Shown here: positions 33,023 through 43,843 of the stretch, one piece after another
Position numbering within the stretch: position 1 is the first letter of the stretch
How the letters are laid out: each line of letters starts with the position of its first letter
Origin: Pieris napi
Lineage: Eukaryota > Arthropoda > Insecta > Lepidoptera > Pieridae
Reading direction: 5' to 3'
DNA: 64,000 bases
Assembly (NCBI RefSeq): GCF_905475465.1
Contig: NC_062256.1
Coordinates: 4,597,662-4,661,661 of the forward strand
Translations under genes and position numbers: made by a program
The notes under the pieces: model-generated
What the model was told of the DNA's origin: nothing
What the model saw: the letters and a program-made list of their open reading frames with translations, nothing else
The model's database searches: none

Positions 33023-35328
33023 TGTATATTAATAGCAATAATATGTTATTAAAGGATAAAGAAGATAAGGCTGATTCAATTAACGTTATTGATGAAGACC
33101 AAGCCGTTTCACTTGATGATACATTAAATCATAGCAATGGCAATGAAGCCAATGAAGTTAAAGAAAGTAATGACGATAAGGGAAGTAATGAAAAAAACGA
33201 CGATATAGTGGAAAATGAAGAAAAAAGAATCGATGCAAATTCTGGTGAAAAAAGGGCAGTATTTAATGATGATGTTAAAGTTCCTAAAGATTATGATCAT
33301 ACGGAAGAAAATAACGGTATGCTTTACGTGTGATTTGTTCTTCACAATTTTGATTATATAACCTATTTGGCGGCTATCGTTAGAAATATATAACTAATAA
33401 TTACGAGTGACTCCAGTAAATCGCAGACAGAAAATGCCGGGATTACGTTCAAATTTTATTGGATAAAACTGAAGAAAATTATGTCTGTTTCAGCCAATCT
33501 AGAAGAGGACAACAAAGATTGCCCATCTACATGTTCGTTGCGGGATATGATGGTTTGTGCACGATGCAATCACGGCGTATATCGTACTTTTATGAGTGTG
33601 TGCCATTTACGAGCATTTCTTTGTGCACACACAGATGAAAGTTAGTATAATTGAGATATGATTTACATTGTCAACCTATACAAAAATGAATTGCTGAACC
33701 GATTGCTTATTATGATCTTGAAGTTTAGGGAAAGTTTAAACAGAAACATAAATAATAAGTGAAAATTACTAAAAACAATTGAATTTTGCAATAAAACTGT
33801 TCCTAGCTGGGAAATATTTGATATTTATCTTTTTAGAATTTTAAAATTGTCACTTTGTTGTCATATGACAATTGGCATATTGGTTGACGGCATTGATTGA
33901 AAGTGTCAAAACTTAATACATTTTTAAGTTTTGACACAATAGACCAGTCATTATAGACATTCGAAATCGAAAATTTGATAATAATTCCAAAAGTTTTCAA
34001 ACTTCGGTCAAGTGAATGGTACATTGGGACGACAATAAATCTCATTTTGCAACCTTGTCCGCAGTCCGGAACATTGTTAAAATTGCAATTAAATTAATTT
34101 TTGCTGTATGGTCGTGAAAAAAATTCCAAAAGTTCAGCAAACTTGGGGAAGTTTTCGATATAATATTTCATATCACGTATAAAATTTGCAACCAACCTAA
34201 GTGTACGGAACATTTTTTGTTATTTATTTTATTTTCGATATATCTGTCAAATTTGCAGAACTTTTGGAACGTTTTCCTTCAGTTTAATAAAGAAAAACAT
34301 TAATTTTTAATAACAAAAAATGTTCCGTACACTTAGGTTGGTTGCAAATTTTATACGTGATATGAAATATTATATCGAAAACTTCCCCAAGTTTGCAGAA
34401 CTTTTGGAATTTTTTTCACGACCAAAACTTATTTTTAACAATGTTCCGGACCGCAGTGTAGGTTGCAAAATTTTATAGTTTGTTTTAATACCACTCCCGA
34501 CCTTACATCAAAATTTGAAAACTTTTGGAATTATAATGAATTAATTGTCTTGACTGACTGGACTACAAATATATGTTGATGAATGTATGATACGAAGCTC
34601 ACAGGGTCATCTAGAGTTATACAATTGTATTGTGTTCCAAAATTAGACGGAAGCTTGTGCACGACAGTATTTTGTTAGATAAAAAACTTATTCACGTTTT
34701 ATCGAAGCATATAGGACTAGTCCTTAATTCTACTATCTAGCAGGATTACCCAGTAAATTTAATAGCGATTTTATCCTCAATTTGAATTTAACTATTGTCC
34801 AATAATAATGCAATGTTATTATAATTACCGTATAGCTTTAAATTTGTAACATCAGTGCTATGAATTGAAAAATCTACATCCTACTTGGCTTGGCTAAATA
34901 AAGTTATATTGTCTGAAACGTAATTTAATAGTTATAAGTTATGTAAATAATCTATATTTTATAATATACTTTTAGAATTATCGCTAGTATCCCGGCAGCC
35001 TTGCATACAATCAGCGCCTTTTTTGTCCGACCTTCCGCCATCAAATGGACGTGTGCACGAGCCGGGTGACGATGACAGAGTGTTACAATTCTTACGTTGC
35101 AGAGCTGAGGGTAGATTGGATACAGGTTCGTTATAATTTCAGAACTTTCGCTTACCGCGCGAAATTAGCCATTTTAGTAAAACACTGCTAGGTGATTTAG
35201 ATTTATTAGGACACGTTTAACATATAAATATTTGTAAAAATATTAGAAATGAAACTCTTCATTTGTTTAATGTCTAGTATTTATTTTTTTATGTTTCAGG
35301 TGATCCTAAGTGTAACTTCAATCGTTAG
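33023..35328 (+). CDS. Kazal-like module (unit B), 4 exons, 5' end unresolved
   Basis: Exons: 33023-33316, 33494-33640, 34976-35125, 35300-35328 (TAG), with consistent phases. Exon 1 is rich in Asp, Glu, Asn and Lys; exon 2 and the start of exon 3 hold DCPSTCSLRDMMVC, then CNHGVYRTFMSVCHLRAFLC and a last cysteine, with spacing 3-7-14-6-14 plus one extra Cys. This is the same plan as unit A and fits a follistatin-type Kazal domain. No signal-peptide exon lies between 32391 and 33022, and the acceptor before 33023 is phase 1. Upstream exons 1-4 of unit A all end in phase 1, so unit B may be an alternative 3' part of that gene. Otherwise translation could start at the ATG at 33043 without a signal. 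AATAAA at 35346-35351 follows the stop. Confidence 0.75.
33982..34534. mobile_element. Foldback DNA element with TTCCAAAAGTT repeats
   Basis: Terminal inverted repeats are ATAATTCCAAAAGTTTTCAAA at the left (first 20 bases considered) and the inverse at 34514-34534. Inside, 34060-34235 and 34300-34470 are long inverted arms. AATTCCAAAAGTT or its inverse occurs five times. It lies in the intron between exons 2 and 3 of unit B. No protein is encoded. Confidence 0.75.
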
Positions 35329-35394
35329 AATTTCAGTATATTTCTAATAAAAACATCTTGTAAATAGCATTATTTTATTATCTATGTTTTATGT

Positions 35395-35556
35395 GTTTAG
35401 TGGTTCAACGTTCGATCCTCGGCTATGCACGAATGGGCTTACTTTCTATGTGCGCATTTAGCACTCGCTCATATGTCGACGGTTGCCTATTAGAAATGAT
35501 CACGGGACAGATACAAAAATAAGAGGCCCAGACCAAAAAGATTGTAGCGCCATTGA
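35395..35556 (+). repeat. tRNA-derived SINE (family A), degraded
   Basis: It retains a B-box-like CGTTCGATCCTCGGCTATGC, the TTTCTATGTGCGCATTTA block and the GATTGTAGCGCCA end. Confidence 0.6.
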
Positions 35557-35635
35557 TATATATGTTATGTGTCGTTTCTGTATCTTTAATGCGGTACCCT
35601 TAGGTCATCGGTTTCAACAACCCAAGAGTTTAGGG

Positions 35636-35680
35636 AGGGAGGCAAACAACAGGGAGGCAAACAACGGGGAGGCAAACAAC
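35636..35680 (+). repeat. Short minisatellite, 15-bp unit x3
   Basis: Three tandem copies of a unit close to AGGGAGGCAAACAAC. Confidence 0.85.
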
Positions 35681-35917
35681 CAAGCAGGTCATTAAGACGT
35701 GCTTGCCGTCGCCCTTGGACTCCTGCTATACCAGAGGCTGGTTTTGCTGCCGAGAATTACACGCTTTATACGTATATTATATATATGACTACTATTTATT
35801 TAGAGATTGGACTAATAAGAGGTGGTTTTAAATCAGATTTTTAATTTCAACAAAAAAATTTGTCAACACGATATTACAAAGCCAATAAACTACGGAACGA
35901 TGTGTTTGTCTCTTGTC

Positions 35918-36002
35918 CGTTTTGAGAGCTACCCTACGTTACGAGCTCTCAAAACGTTCATAAGTGTACTTTGTGTTACCATATAGGTAACACAAAGTAC
36001 AC
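35918..36002. repeat. Two adjacent perfect hairpins
   Basis: CGTTTTGAGAGCT at 35918-35930 pairs with 35944-35956 across a 13-base loop. Immediately after, GTGTACTTTGTGTTACC at 35964-35980 pairs with 35986-36002 across a 5-base loop. Confidence 0.85.
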
Positions 36003-36415
36003 GAATAAATAATTTTGAATTTTACGGACCTTAGTCTGCGGCTAAGGACTTTAGTAGAAATAAATATACTACTACTAGACTACAGTTATCATAAATATCA
36101 CAAATTAATAAATAATATTTGTCATAAGAATCTTTATTATTTGTAAAATGGTGAAGAGATTCTCTTCATGAGTTTGTGATTCGGTAACAAATTTTTGGTC
36201 GTATCACAGCCGGGTATAATGACGCCCGGCGTTGAACTGCTTATACTTTTAGTTAAACCTTAATTAGTCATCGATCTGGCATGGGCATTGGGCAATCTAT
36301 GAAAAAAATTGTATGCAATAGTTGGCCTCACCGTGATTGATTGGATTTCTAGAATTGCTACTATCGAGACATGAATGACAGAATTACAAGAAAAATTAGG
36401 ACTCTGTTTAACCTT
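36003..36415. other. Intergenic DNA
   Basis: No gene or clear repeat was recognised. Confidence 0.4.
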
Positions 36416-37271
36416 TTAGAATTTCAAATGGATTTCTTTTACTTTATCCTCTAGAAGCACTTCAATACGTTCAACACTCTCCTTGAATTTAACTGTTCCA
36501 TTTGTATTCCTTACATTGTCCTGTCCCAACCTTTCTAAAATACGCCGCATAATTTTTTCATACATTTTGTCATCAGTCTTTGAATTTGTTACATTCCTCA
36601 TTAACTTCTTAAAGGCCATTTTCAATGAAGTTATATTATCCACCTTACGTATAAAAGTCGTCTTAATTTTTTGCGCTTGAACAAGGTGTAGTATTTCCAC
36701 TGCTGTAATAAAGATTTCTTTGTGTGCTACACCTACATATATATTTTTAATAAAATAATATGAAAATAACAAAAGGTACATTTCTGAATGTAAAACGTAA
36801 AACGAATGTGCAATACAAAACGTGGCGTTCGATTTTGATAGGTCTAACGGCCGCAATGTCATGACGCATCATGTCGCGTGTCAAACCCCTATTGGGCTAG
36901 ATGCTGTTGGCCAATCATAATCACGCGGAGCGTACAATCGTTTCATATTTCGTTACATTCTCACCACTGCGTCCTTGAACCGCTAAAGAAGTTAAAGAAA
37001 GTTCAGAGTCGTAGTAAACAAAATGACCGTTACGTTCGGTAAGTCCACATATGCCTTTATTCGGCTGCGGTCTTTTTTTAAACAACATAATATTTTTCTG
37101 TGGGATCTTATAAAGCAAAAATAAAACTATTGGGAAAAACTTGCCTAGATAAATACATGCTAAACAACAAATTACAGAAGTACAAGAAAAACACTTTGAT
37201 ATAAATGTTTTTACGAACATTTCCGTATTTACACCATTATTGAAAGTAATATCAATGAAAATAAAATTCAA
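36416..37271 (-). CDS. Possible two-exon orphan gene with N-terminal membrane segment
   Basis: Two ATG-led open frames on the minus strand can be joined by a 232-bp intron: exon 1 37271-36965 (donor GTGAGA), exon 2 36732-36416 (acceptor TATGTAG). Both ends are phase 1, giving 207 aa with no stop. Exon 1 holds a hydrophobic stretch (about residues 28-54) rich in Cys, Ile and Leu, likely a membrane segment; exon 2 is basic and acidic, helix-forming, ending in KVKEIHLKF. I recognise no family. Support is the in-phase junction and frame length in AT-rich DNA; chance is a real alternative, and an upstream exon may exist. Confidence 0.45.
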
Positions 37272-38731
37272 AAACTATTAACTTTACAACCACTCTATAA
37301 TAGACTCTGACGCTTAGGTTTCGAATAACATAGATTTTTTTTTTTAAATTCATATACATATTTATTTAAATAAGTGAACGCCTTGCATTAATTATAACTA
37401 TATGTACCTATACCATATCTACCGTTCTTTTTAGTTTAATCAAACAACTATGGAAAGTTACCCGGGGTTTTGTGTGGCGATTGTAAGAATCAATGATTGT
37501 AACCTTGTCCGTGCTTAATTCATAATGAGATACCATTATATCTGCATGTCTCTCGATACAGTTCAAATCTCTGGACTTGCTCTAAATGTGTGTTAACATT
37601 ACATAAGGCTTACACAACTTGAGTTCCTAACGTCAACTCTTCGAGGGCAACTAAACAAGTGGTACACCATTCACCAACTGTAGTATATTAATTATATCGT
37701 CCAGGACGTTTTTTAAAGATTTCTTAAAGGATATATTTTTAAAAATTAATGATGCATAATAATAACGTAAACGTTTGACGTTTATTTTAGAACAAAAAGT
37801 TAAAGGAGTGCGATTATCTTAAGTCTAAAATCACGGCACTAGAATGAAAAAGAGATTTCTTCAAGATGTGATGCAATCATACAGAAAAATGTCTTCGTCA
37901 TAGTAATACTGCAATACAATATTATGATTAGTAATAAGCTCGATACTTCGGTTTCACCGATTAACATCAGTAACTACCTACCGCCAGCCGACCATAGGTA
38001 AACATTTAAGTCAATATTACACTTTAGTTGCACCATCTAGTAGCAAGTTACGTGTAATATTTATTATGGCTAACATTAGTCATTACATCAAATCAGCGTT
38101 TGTACAGTGTACACTACAAATTTGATGTAATGTAGACAATATTACCGTGACCTATTAAAGCTTTAATGATTTAGATCCGAAATATGAAATTTACACCTTC
38201 TTACTTAAACTAAATCGACTGTGTTAAGTTAAAATGTAAATTTCGCAATGATTGAATCTAGAATTTTTTTGATTAGGGATTAAATAAAATCATGGATGCT
38301 TATGAGTGACGCCATCTCACTATTGCCAGAATTTTCGGTATATTAATTTTTATATGAACATTGCTGGGTTGTGAGACTACCACCAAAGAAATTTGTATGA
38401 GACTAACATTAGCTCACGCTTTGGCACGTGACCGTTTCCATACAAATCATTTGGCGTTAGTGGATCACGCCTGTCGCAAAGTGACTTTGTCTCAAGTCCC
38501 ATGTCTATTACTTTAATTATTGTCTTTGCAATCGCATAGGTCGTCTCATCTTTTTAACGTCTACGACCAGGATTTCCCCCAAAGAAAGATTACAACCAAA
38601 AATAACATAATTATCATGTAACATAATACAGTTGTAATTTATAAACTTTCAGTCTACTAAGCTACCTAGTACCTGGTGCTCACGAAAAGTTCTCATTTTG
38701 AATAAACAATAAATTATAATAAAAATATCTG
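37272..38731. other. AT-rich intergenic DNA
   Basis: No coding frame above 60 codons with any recognisable feature, and no repeat pair, was seen here. Confidence 0.4.
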
Positions 38732-39963
38732 AATTGTGGCGTATAGAAACAAACTCCGCCAGATCCAGTTTTGGGAAAAAAGAAGCTTTTGTAGTCTATA
38801 GATTCAGTATCTTGAGCTCTATGGTCCAATAATATATATAATCTTTCAAACCCAGTTACATCCTAGTTAATTCACGTACTTTTCTTGCGTTTCATTTCAA
38901 AACACGCCAGATCCTTGACAAGACAGCATCAAAAGCCGCTAGATCCACCTCAACCAATCAGAGAAAAGCATTTTGACAGAAAAGCGTCATGGCGTTACTA
39001 AAAATAGTAATGGCCGCTCATGCTTTTGTTCGTGATTTCGTGTCGGCTTTATCGTGAATTTTCATCAAAACAATGTTCGATTTACTAAAAAAAAAATAGA
39101 ACCAGTTCCTCTGGAATGTGCAAGGAAGCGAGGGGTCAACAAAAGTAACTGGAAAAGTGAGAAAAAACGACGTAAGCGGTGAGTGAAACTTCCACAGGAT
39201 TTGCTATACAGGGTGTTACAGGATGTGTTTGATTTGTGATAGAGGTGTTAATCTGGTATCATTGTTTGAATCGTATAAATAAAAATCGACCAAGTGCGAG
39301 TCGGAGTCGTGTACTGAGGGACCCGTACTACAGAAGCGAATGTACTCAGCCAAAATATGTGACTAAGAAAGGAAGAAGTTGCGCGGAATTGAAACCTGTA
39401 ATAAGACGAAAGGTGAATAAAATTAATATAAAAAAAATTGCTGATGTCTCGAACCTGTTATCGAAGCACTTTGGTGAAGACTGGAGAACTATTGAGAGTT
39501 TAGCTTACTATAGGGAAGAATTTACATTGAAGTTGTACCGCTTGAGGAAAGTGACAATTGTGTTTGATCCAATATTTGCGATATTAATTAAAGTTCAGAT
39601 TTATTATTTTTGGTAATTTTACTTTCTCTTAATCTGTAATTTTAGAACATCCTGTAAGTTGACAATGACCTAGCGTAGTTGGCATCGATCTCCGCCACAT
39701 CCATTTCTGTCAGAAACAAAATCCGTCAGATCCGTATGTCATTATCAATAACCGCCAAATCCAATTTTTTCAGTTGGTTATTATTTCAGTATCTTTGTAA
39801 TCTTCAATTGTTTATTATAAGGTCATTTAAATTAGTCGAGTAATATTTTTCTCCTTATTTAAAAAAATAACACGTAAATGTAACTGTTACCAGCAAAAAA
39901 AGATGTATACTGTAAAATTCACCTTTCTGGATCTGGCGGATTTTAATTCTATACGACACAATT
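38732..39963 (+). mobile_element. 1.2-kb DNA element with CCGCCAGATCCA repeats
   Basis: Ends are inverted: AATTGTGGCGTATAGAA at 38732 and, inverted at 39963, AATTGTGTCGTATAGAA. Just inside each end is CCGCCAGATCCA (38756) or its inverse (39928-39939). Further variants lie at 38904, 38936, 39692, 39723 and 39752, seven in all. Between them are coding remnants (39108-39185 and 39236-39616). The target-site duplication was not resolved, so the superfamily is unknown. Confidence 0.75.
39108..39616 (+). pseudogene. Coding remnants inside the CCGCCAGATCCA element
   Basis: 39108-39182 encodes a very basic stretch including RKRGVNKSNWKSEKKRRKR, ending at a possible donor (GTGAGT). A 126-codon frame at 39236-39616 follows, with a Lys/Arg-rich part, then HFGEDWRTIESLAYYREEF. 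The frame also runs through a common interspersed block (GACCAAGTGCGAGTCGGAGT at about 39289). From memory, similar Lys-Asn-Trp and Trp-Arg patterns occur in uncharacterised insect transposon proteins. I treat it as the relic of an element-encoded protein; function unknown. Confidence 0.4.
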
Positions 39964-40535
39964 AACATAATCGTTCATTCAGATATTGTTTTTGTTATGA
40001 TTTCACCTTGTTAGGTGGATAATTGTTTTAAAGTTGGTACTTGGTAGCACTGAAGACAAAAGATTAAAGATAAAAGAAAAATATATATGTATATATTTAT
40101 ATTAATAGTTTTTAAAATTATTAAACTGTAAACAGTGTGATTCGTGGTGGATTATTCAGTGATTTGTGTGAATTCACTGGGTTTAACGTAATTGACTTTA
40201 CTGGTGCTTTAACTGCTCTACTGTTACGACTGCTTAAGTGGTTAATGTTAATTGATCTATGTAAGTATATGTTTCATGGTAAATATTATGTTATCGTTGC
40301 CAATACCTATTAAAAACCCACGAAGTTTTAGGAAAATTCTAATAGGAATTCTGCAACATCATTCGGTGAAAAAAAATATGGTCGAAAAGACTGAACAATA
40401 ATGACTGAATAGTGATAAGAATGACTGTGTGTGTTTGCCACTGTAAAAAGAAAATGTAGCTTCAATAGGTTTAAAAAACCATTGTTGTATAAGTTCTTAT
40501 TTAATATAATTACTGTACATGTTGATCTTTTCAGA

Positions 40536-43500
40536 ATGGAAAGAATATCAAGATACCAATTACAACTAGATTCAATGGACTTGAATTACTTACCCATATC
40601 ATTTTCAAGAGATTTCACCAAAACAGCTCCTTTATGGAGTTTTGGATCTGATAGTAATGAGTACTTTGAATTTGAAATCCGTAATAAAGTCGATGACAAT
40701 ATCCAAGATTGTAAGTATACAGACATTTAATAATATTTATCAGGGAACATAGACCAACTAGCTTACAATTAGAAAGCCTTTTATAGACACAGTTTTTCCA
40801 TGACTTTTCATTAGTATAATAACATTAAGATTATTATTAATCTCATTCAATTCGATTATATCAATTAAGATCATTAGCATAATGTTTAAGATCCTAATCA
40901 AATATAACAATTCATGCATAGCCTCCGGTCCTGGCCACCCACAGCTAGACATATATTTATTTATGGTGACAATTTTTAAAAATTTTGTGGTACGTTAAAT
41001 ATTAGTATAGGTTTTTAAAAAAGGTATAAGGATCTATGCTGGTCAATTGAAAGTACAAAAGTACCTATTTAATATAGCTTACTTTATTTAGTACAAAATA
41101 TATCTACATAGTTGAATCTGGTTGGCAAGCACAATACTTAATTGTGTAAAAATAATTTTAAAAATGTGAAACATATTCAAACATACATTTATCATTGTAC
41201 AAACATATTATTTACTGATATGTTTAATGTTGTAATATTTCATTCTTTATTTATAACTTAACTCCTACATTATATAATTCTATTTCAGCTACTATAACAG
41301 CAACATGTTACATTTGTGCCATAGAAGTTCCCAAATTATTCTTTAAAGACCACTGTAAAAGTAAAAGACACTACATTAATAAATGCATAGCAGAAACAGC
41401 ATTAGATCGTATGAAAAAACATTTACAAAACAAAGAAGACTGTGAGATTACCAATGATGTATGTGATACATACTTCTGTCCTGAATGTGTTGTTACTGTC
41501 TCCCAAAAAGACCAAAAGTCGCATGAAAACCTTCAATCCCATAAATATTTGGCTATGTTTGACAACTTGTTTGAAAACCTTTACAAAATATATGCAAATG
41601 AAAGTGATACAAAAAATACACAAGATGGAGCAGATATATCACATATCACAGATTCATCCAAAATCAATAGCATTAAGCTGGACTGGGATCCTAATGATTC
41701 AATACAATATGTTAATAATAAAAGACAACCTGATGAGCCTAATGTGAGTTTAGATAGTTCAAAATTAAACAGATATTCAATTTCAGACCTAAAAGGATTG
41801 GATGTTGACTGTGATTCTTCTGACACATCCATTTCAAAAACATTAATAGATAAAGCAAATAATGTTTTAAAAAGTAAAGAATTCGTTTCTGAAGAATGTG
41901 AATCTAAATCAAATTTTACATCTATTCCATTTGACAAAGATTCATTTGAGAACAATGAGCTTTCAAATTGCATTTCTGTAGATGGTGATAACTTTAATTG
42001 TAATGTATGTTATTCAACTTTTAATAAAAATTCATTAAACTCACACATAAATGGATCTAGACATAAAATGAACAAGGTATCTAGGGTACATTATATGATG
42101 AAGGAATCTGGAAATGATTTGTATTGCATTGTTTGTTGCAATATTTTAGAAAATTCAGTTAAGTCAGCAAAGGATCACTGCAAAGGATCAAACCATACAA
42201 TGTTGTATAAAAAAATTCTGAAAGAAAATGGAATCAGACTCACAAGGTCTCAAATTCATTGTGAACTTTGTGACAAAACTATTCCTAAAAGAAATGAATT
42301 TGTCCATATTTTTGGTTGTAAGCAACATCATAAAAAAAGGTCTAATAACTCATTTTGCAGTGTTTGTGATATATTAATACCAAATAATGAAGTCAAAAAT
42401 CATGACAATTCTGATTTACATAAAACTAAGCTAGAATGTAAACAGGACAAATTTATAAATGGTAATAATAAAGCTATAATTAATATGACAAGAAATGCTG
42501 AAACTATGGAAGACACCTCTTCAAATGAAACTAAGACTAGTGAGCCATATTTCTGTGTGATATGTCTAGTAAATGTACCCAACACTCCAAAAAATATAGA
42601 GATGCACAATAATGGAGCTTCACATAGAAAGAAGGCTCAACAGTATTCAGAAATAATAGTTGTTCCCGAATCTTCTGTGAAAAGTGAAGTAAATGAAGCC
42701 AACAGTATTTATTATTGCGACATCTGTCAATGCAGCTTACATAATAGCAGCGACATGATAGCCCAACATATTATTGGAACACCTCATATAAAGAAGTTAA
42801 TAAAATTGCAGGAATCGTTACATACAACAAAAGAACTGCCAATCTCAAAACAAGGAGAGAAAAAAGCCGAAATTGTTTGTAAAGTGTGCAAAGTGAGAGT
42901 TCCTAATACCAAAACAAATATAAGTGAACATGGCAAGGGTAAAGTACATTTGAACAATTATAAACTTACTTTAGAATCAGAAAATATAGTTTCCGATGAC
43001 AACAAACATTACTGTCAGTCATGTAATGTATATATAGAGAATCCTTTAAAACATATTGAAGGAAAAAATCATAAAAATAAAAATAAACTGCATATAAAGA
43101 ATCTTTCATTTAAAACAACACTTAATGGTGACGAAACCACAAACCAACTGTCAATTACTGAGGCACATGTTGCAGAAGAATCAATATTGGTTAAAACAGA
43201 TTCAACAATGGACCAAAACTGTTCTGTGTCTGATGTAAAGACGCAGGAACAAATACCATTGGTTTCTGGTTATAATAACATGTGCAATGAAAATCTATCA
43301 GACCCTGAAAAGATAGATTCAAGCCCAAGCTACACTGCTTCTGACAAAAGTACCCTTATCCTCGAGCATGAAAATCTATCAGACCCTGAAAAGATAGATT
43401 CAAGCCCAAGCTACACTGCTTCTGACAAAAGTACCCTTATCCTCGAGCATGAAAATCTATCAGACCCTGAAAAGATAGATTCAAGCCCAAGCTACACTGC

Positions 43501-43843
43501 TTCTGACAAAAGTACCCATATCCTCGAGCATGAAAATCTATCAGACCCTGAAAAGATAGATTCAAGCCCAAGCTACACTGCTTCTGACAAAAGTACCCTT
43601 ATCCTCGAGCATGACAGTAAAAAAACTCCATTAAAAATCGAAGAAAGCAATACTGTAATTCCGAGTTCTTTAAAAGAAAAGCCAAATGTTGTACAGGATG
43701 ATCAAAAGTTATTAAAAAGTGAATGGATCACTATACTTGATGGAGAATATTATTGCAAAATATGCAGTACTTCTTTGCTAAATGTTAAAAATCATATAAA
43801 TGACAGAATGCACCGCTATCTTCATCCAAGATTTCCATATTAA
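40536..43843 (+). CDS. Multi-zinc-finger protein (11 U1-like C2H2 fingers), 2 coding exons
   Basis: Coding exons 40536-40710 and 41289-43843 (TAA) join in phase 1 for 909 aa. The ATG at 40536 lies just after an acceptor (TTTTCAG), so an untranslated exon upstream is likely; a donor at about 40261 could be its end. Eleven fingers of the CxxC...H(x5)H kind are spread along the protein, for example CYICAIEVPKLFFKDHCKSK at the start and YYCKICSTSLLNVKNHINDR at the end. The spacing between histidines resembles matrin/U1-type fingers, which often bind RNA or double-stranded RNA. Between fingers 10 and 11 is a four-fold 27-residue repeat. No orthologue name is assigned. Nuclear nucleic-acid binding is inferred from the fingers only. 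Confidence 0.9.
43289..43612 (+). repeat. 81-bp in-frame tandem repeat x4 within the zinc-finger gene
   Basis: Units start at 43289, 43370, 43451 and 43532 and encode ENLSDPEKIDSSPSYTASDK followed by STLILEH. The nucleotide copies are almost identical; the clearest difference is CTT to CAT (Leu to His) in the third unit. Confidence 0.97.

Noticed and set aside
33833..34045. 70-codon minus-strand frame
   Set aside because: It overlaps the TTCCAAAAGTT foldback and an intron of the Kazal-like unit; no features.
41581..41973. 130-codon minus-strand frame
   Set aside because: Antisense shadow of the zinc-finger coding exon.
43289..43612. Regular repeats as a CRISPR-like array
   Set aside because: The units are contiguous, in frame and coding, with no spacers; the genome is eukaryotic.
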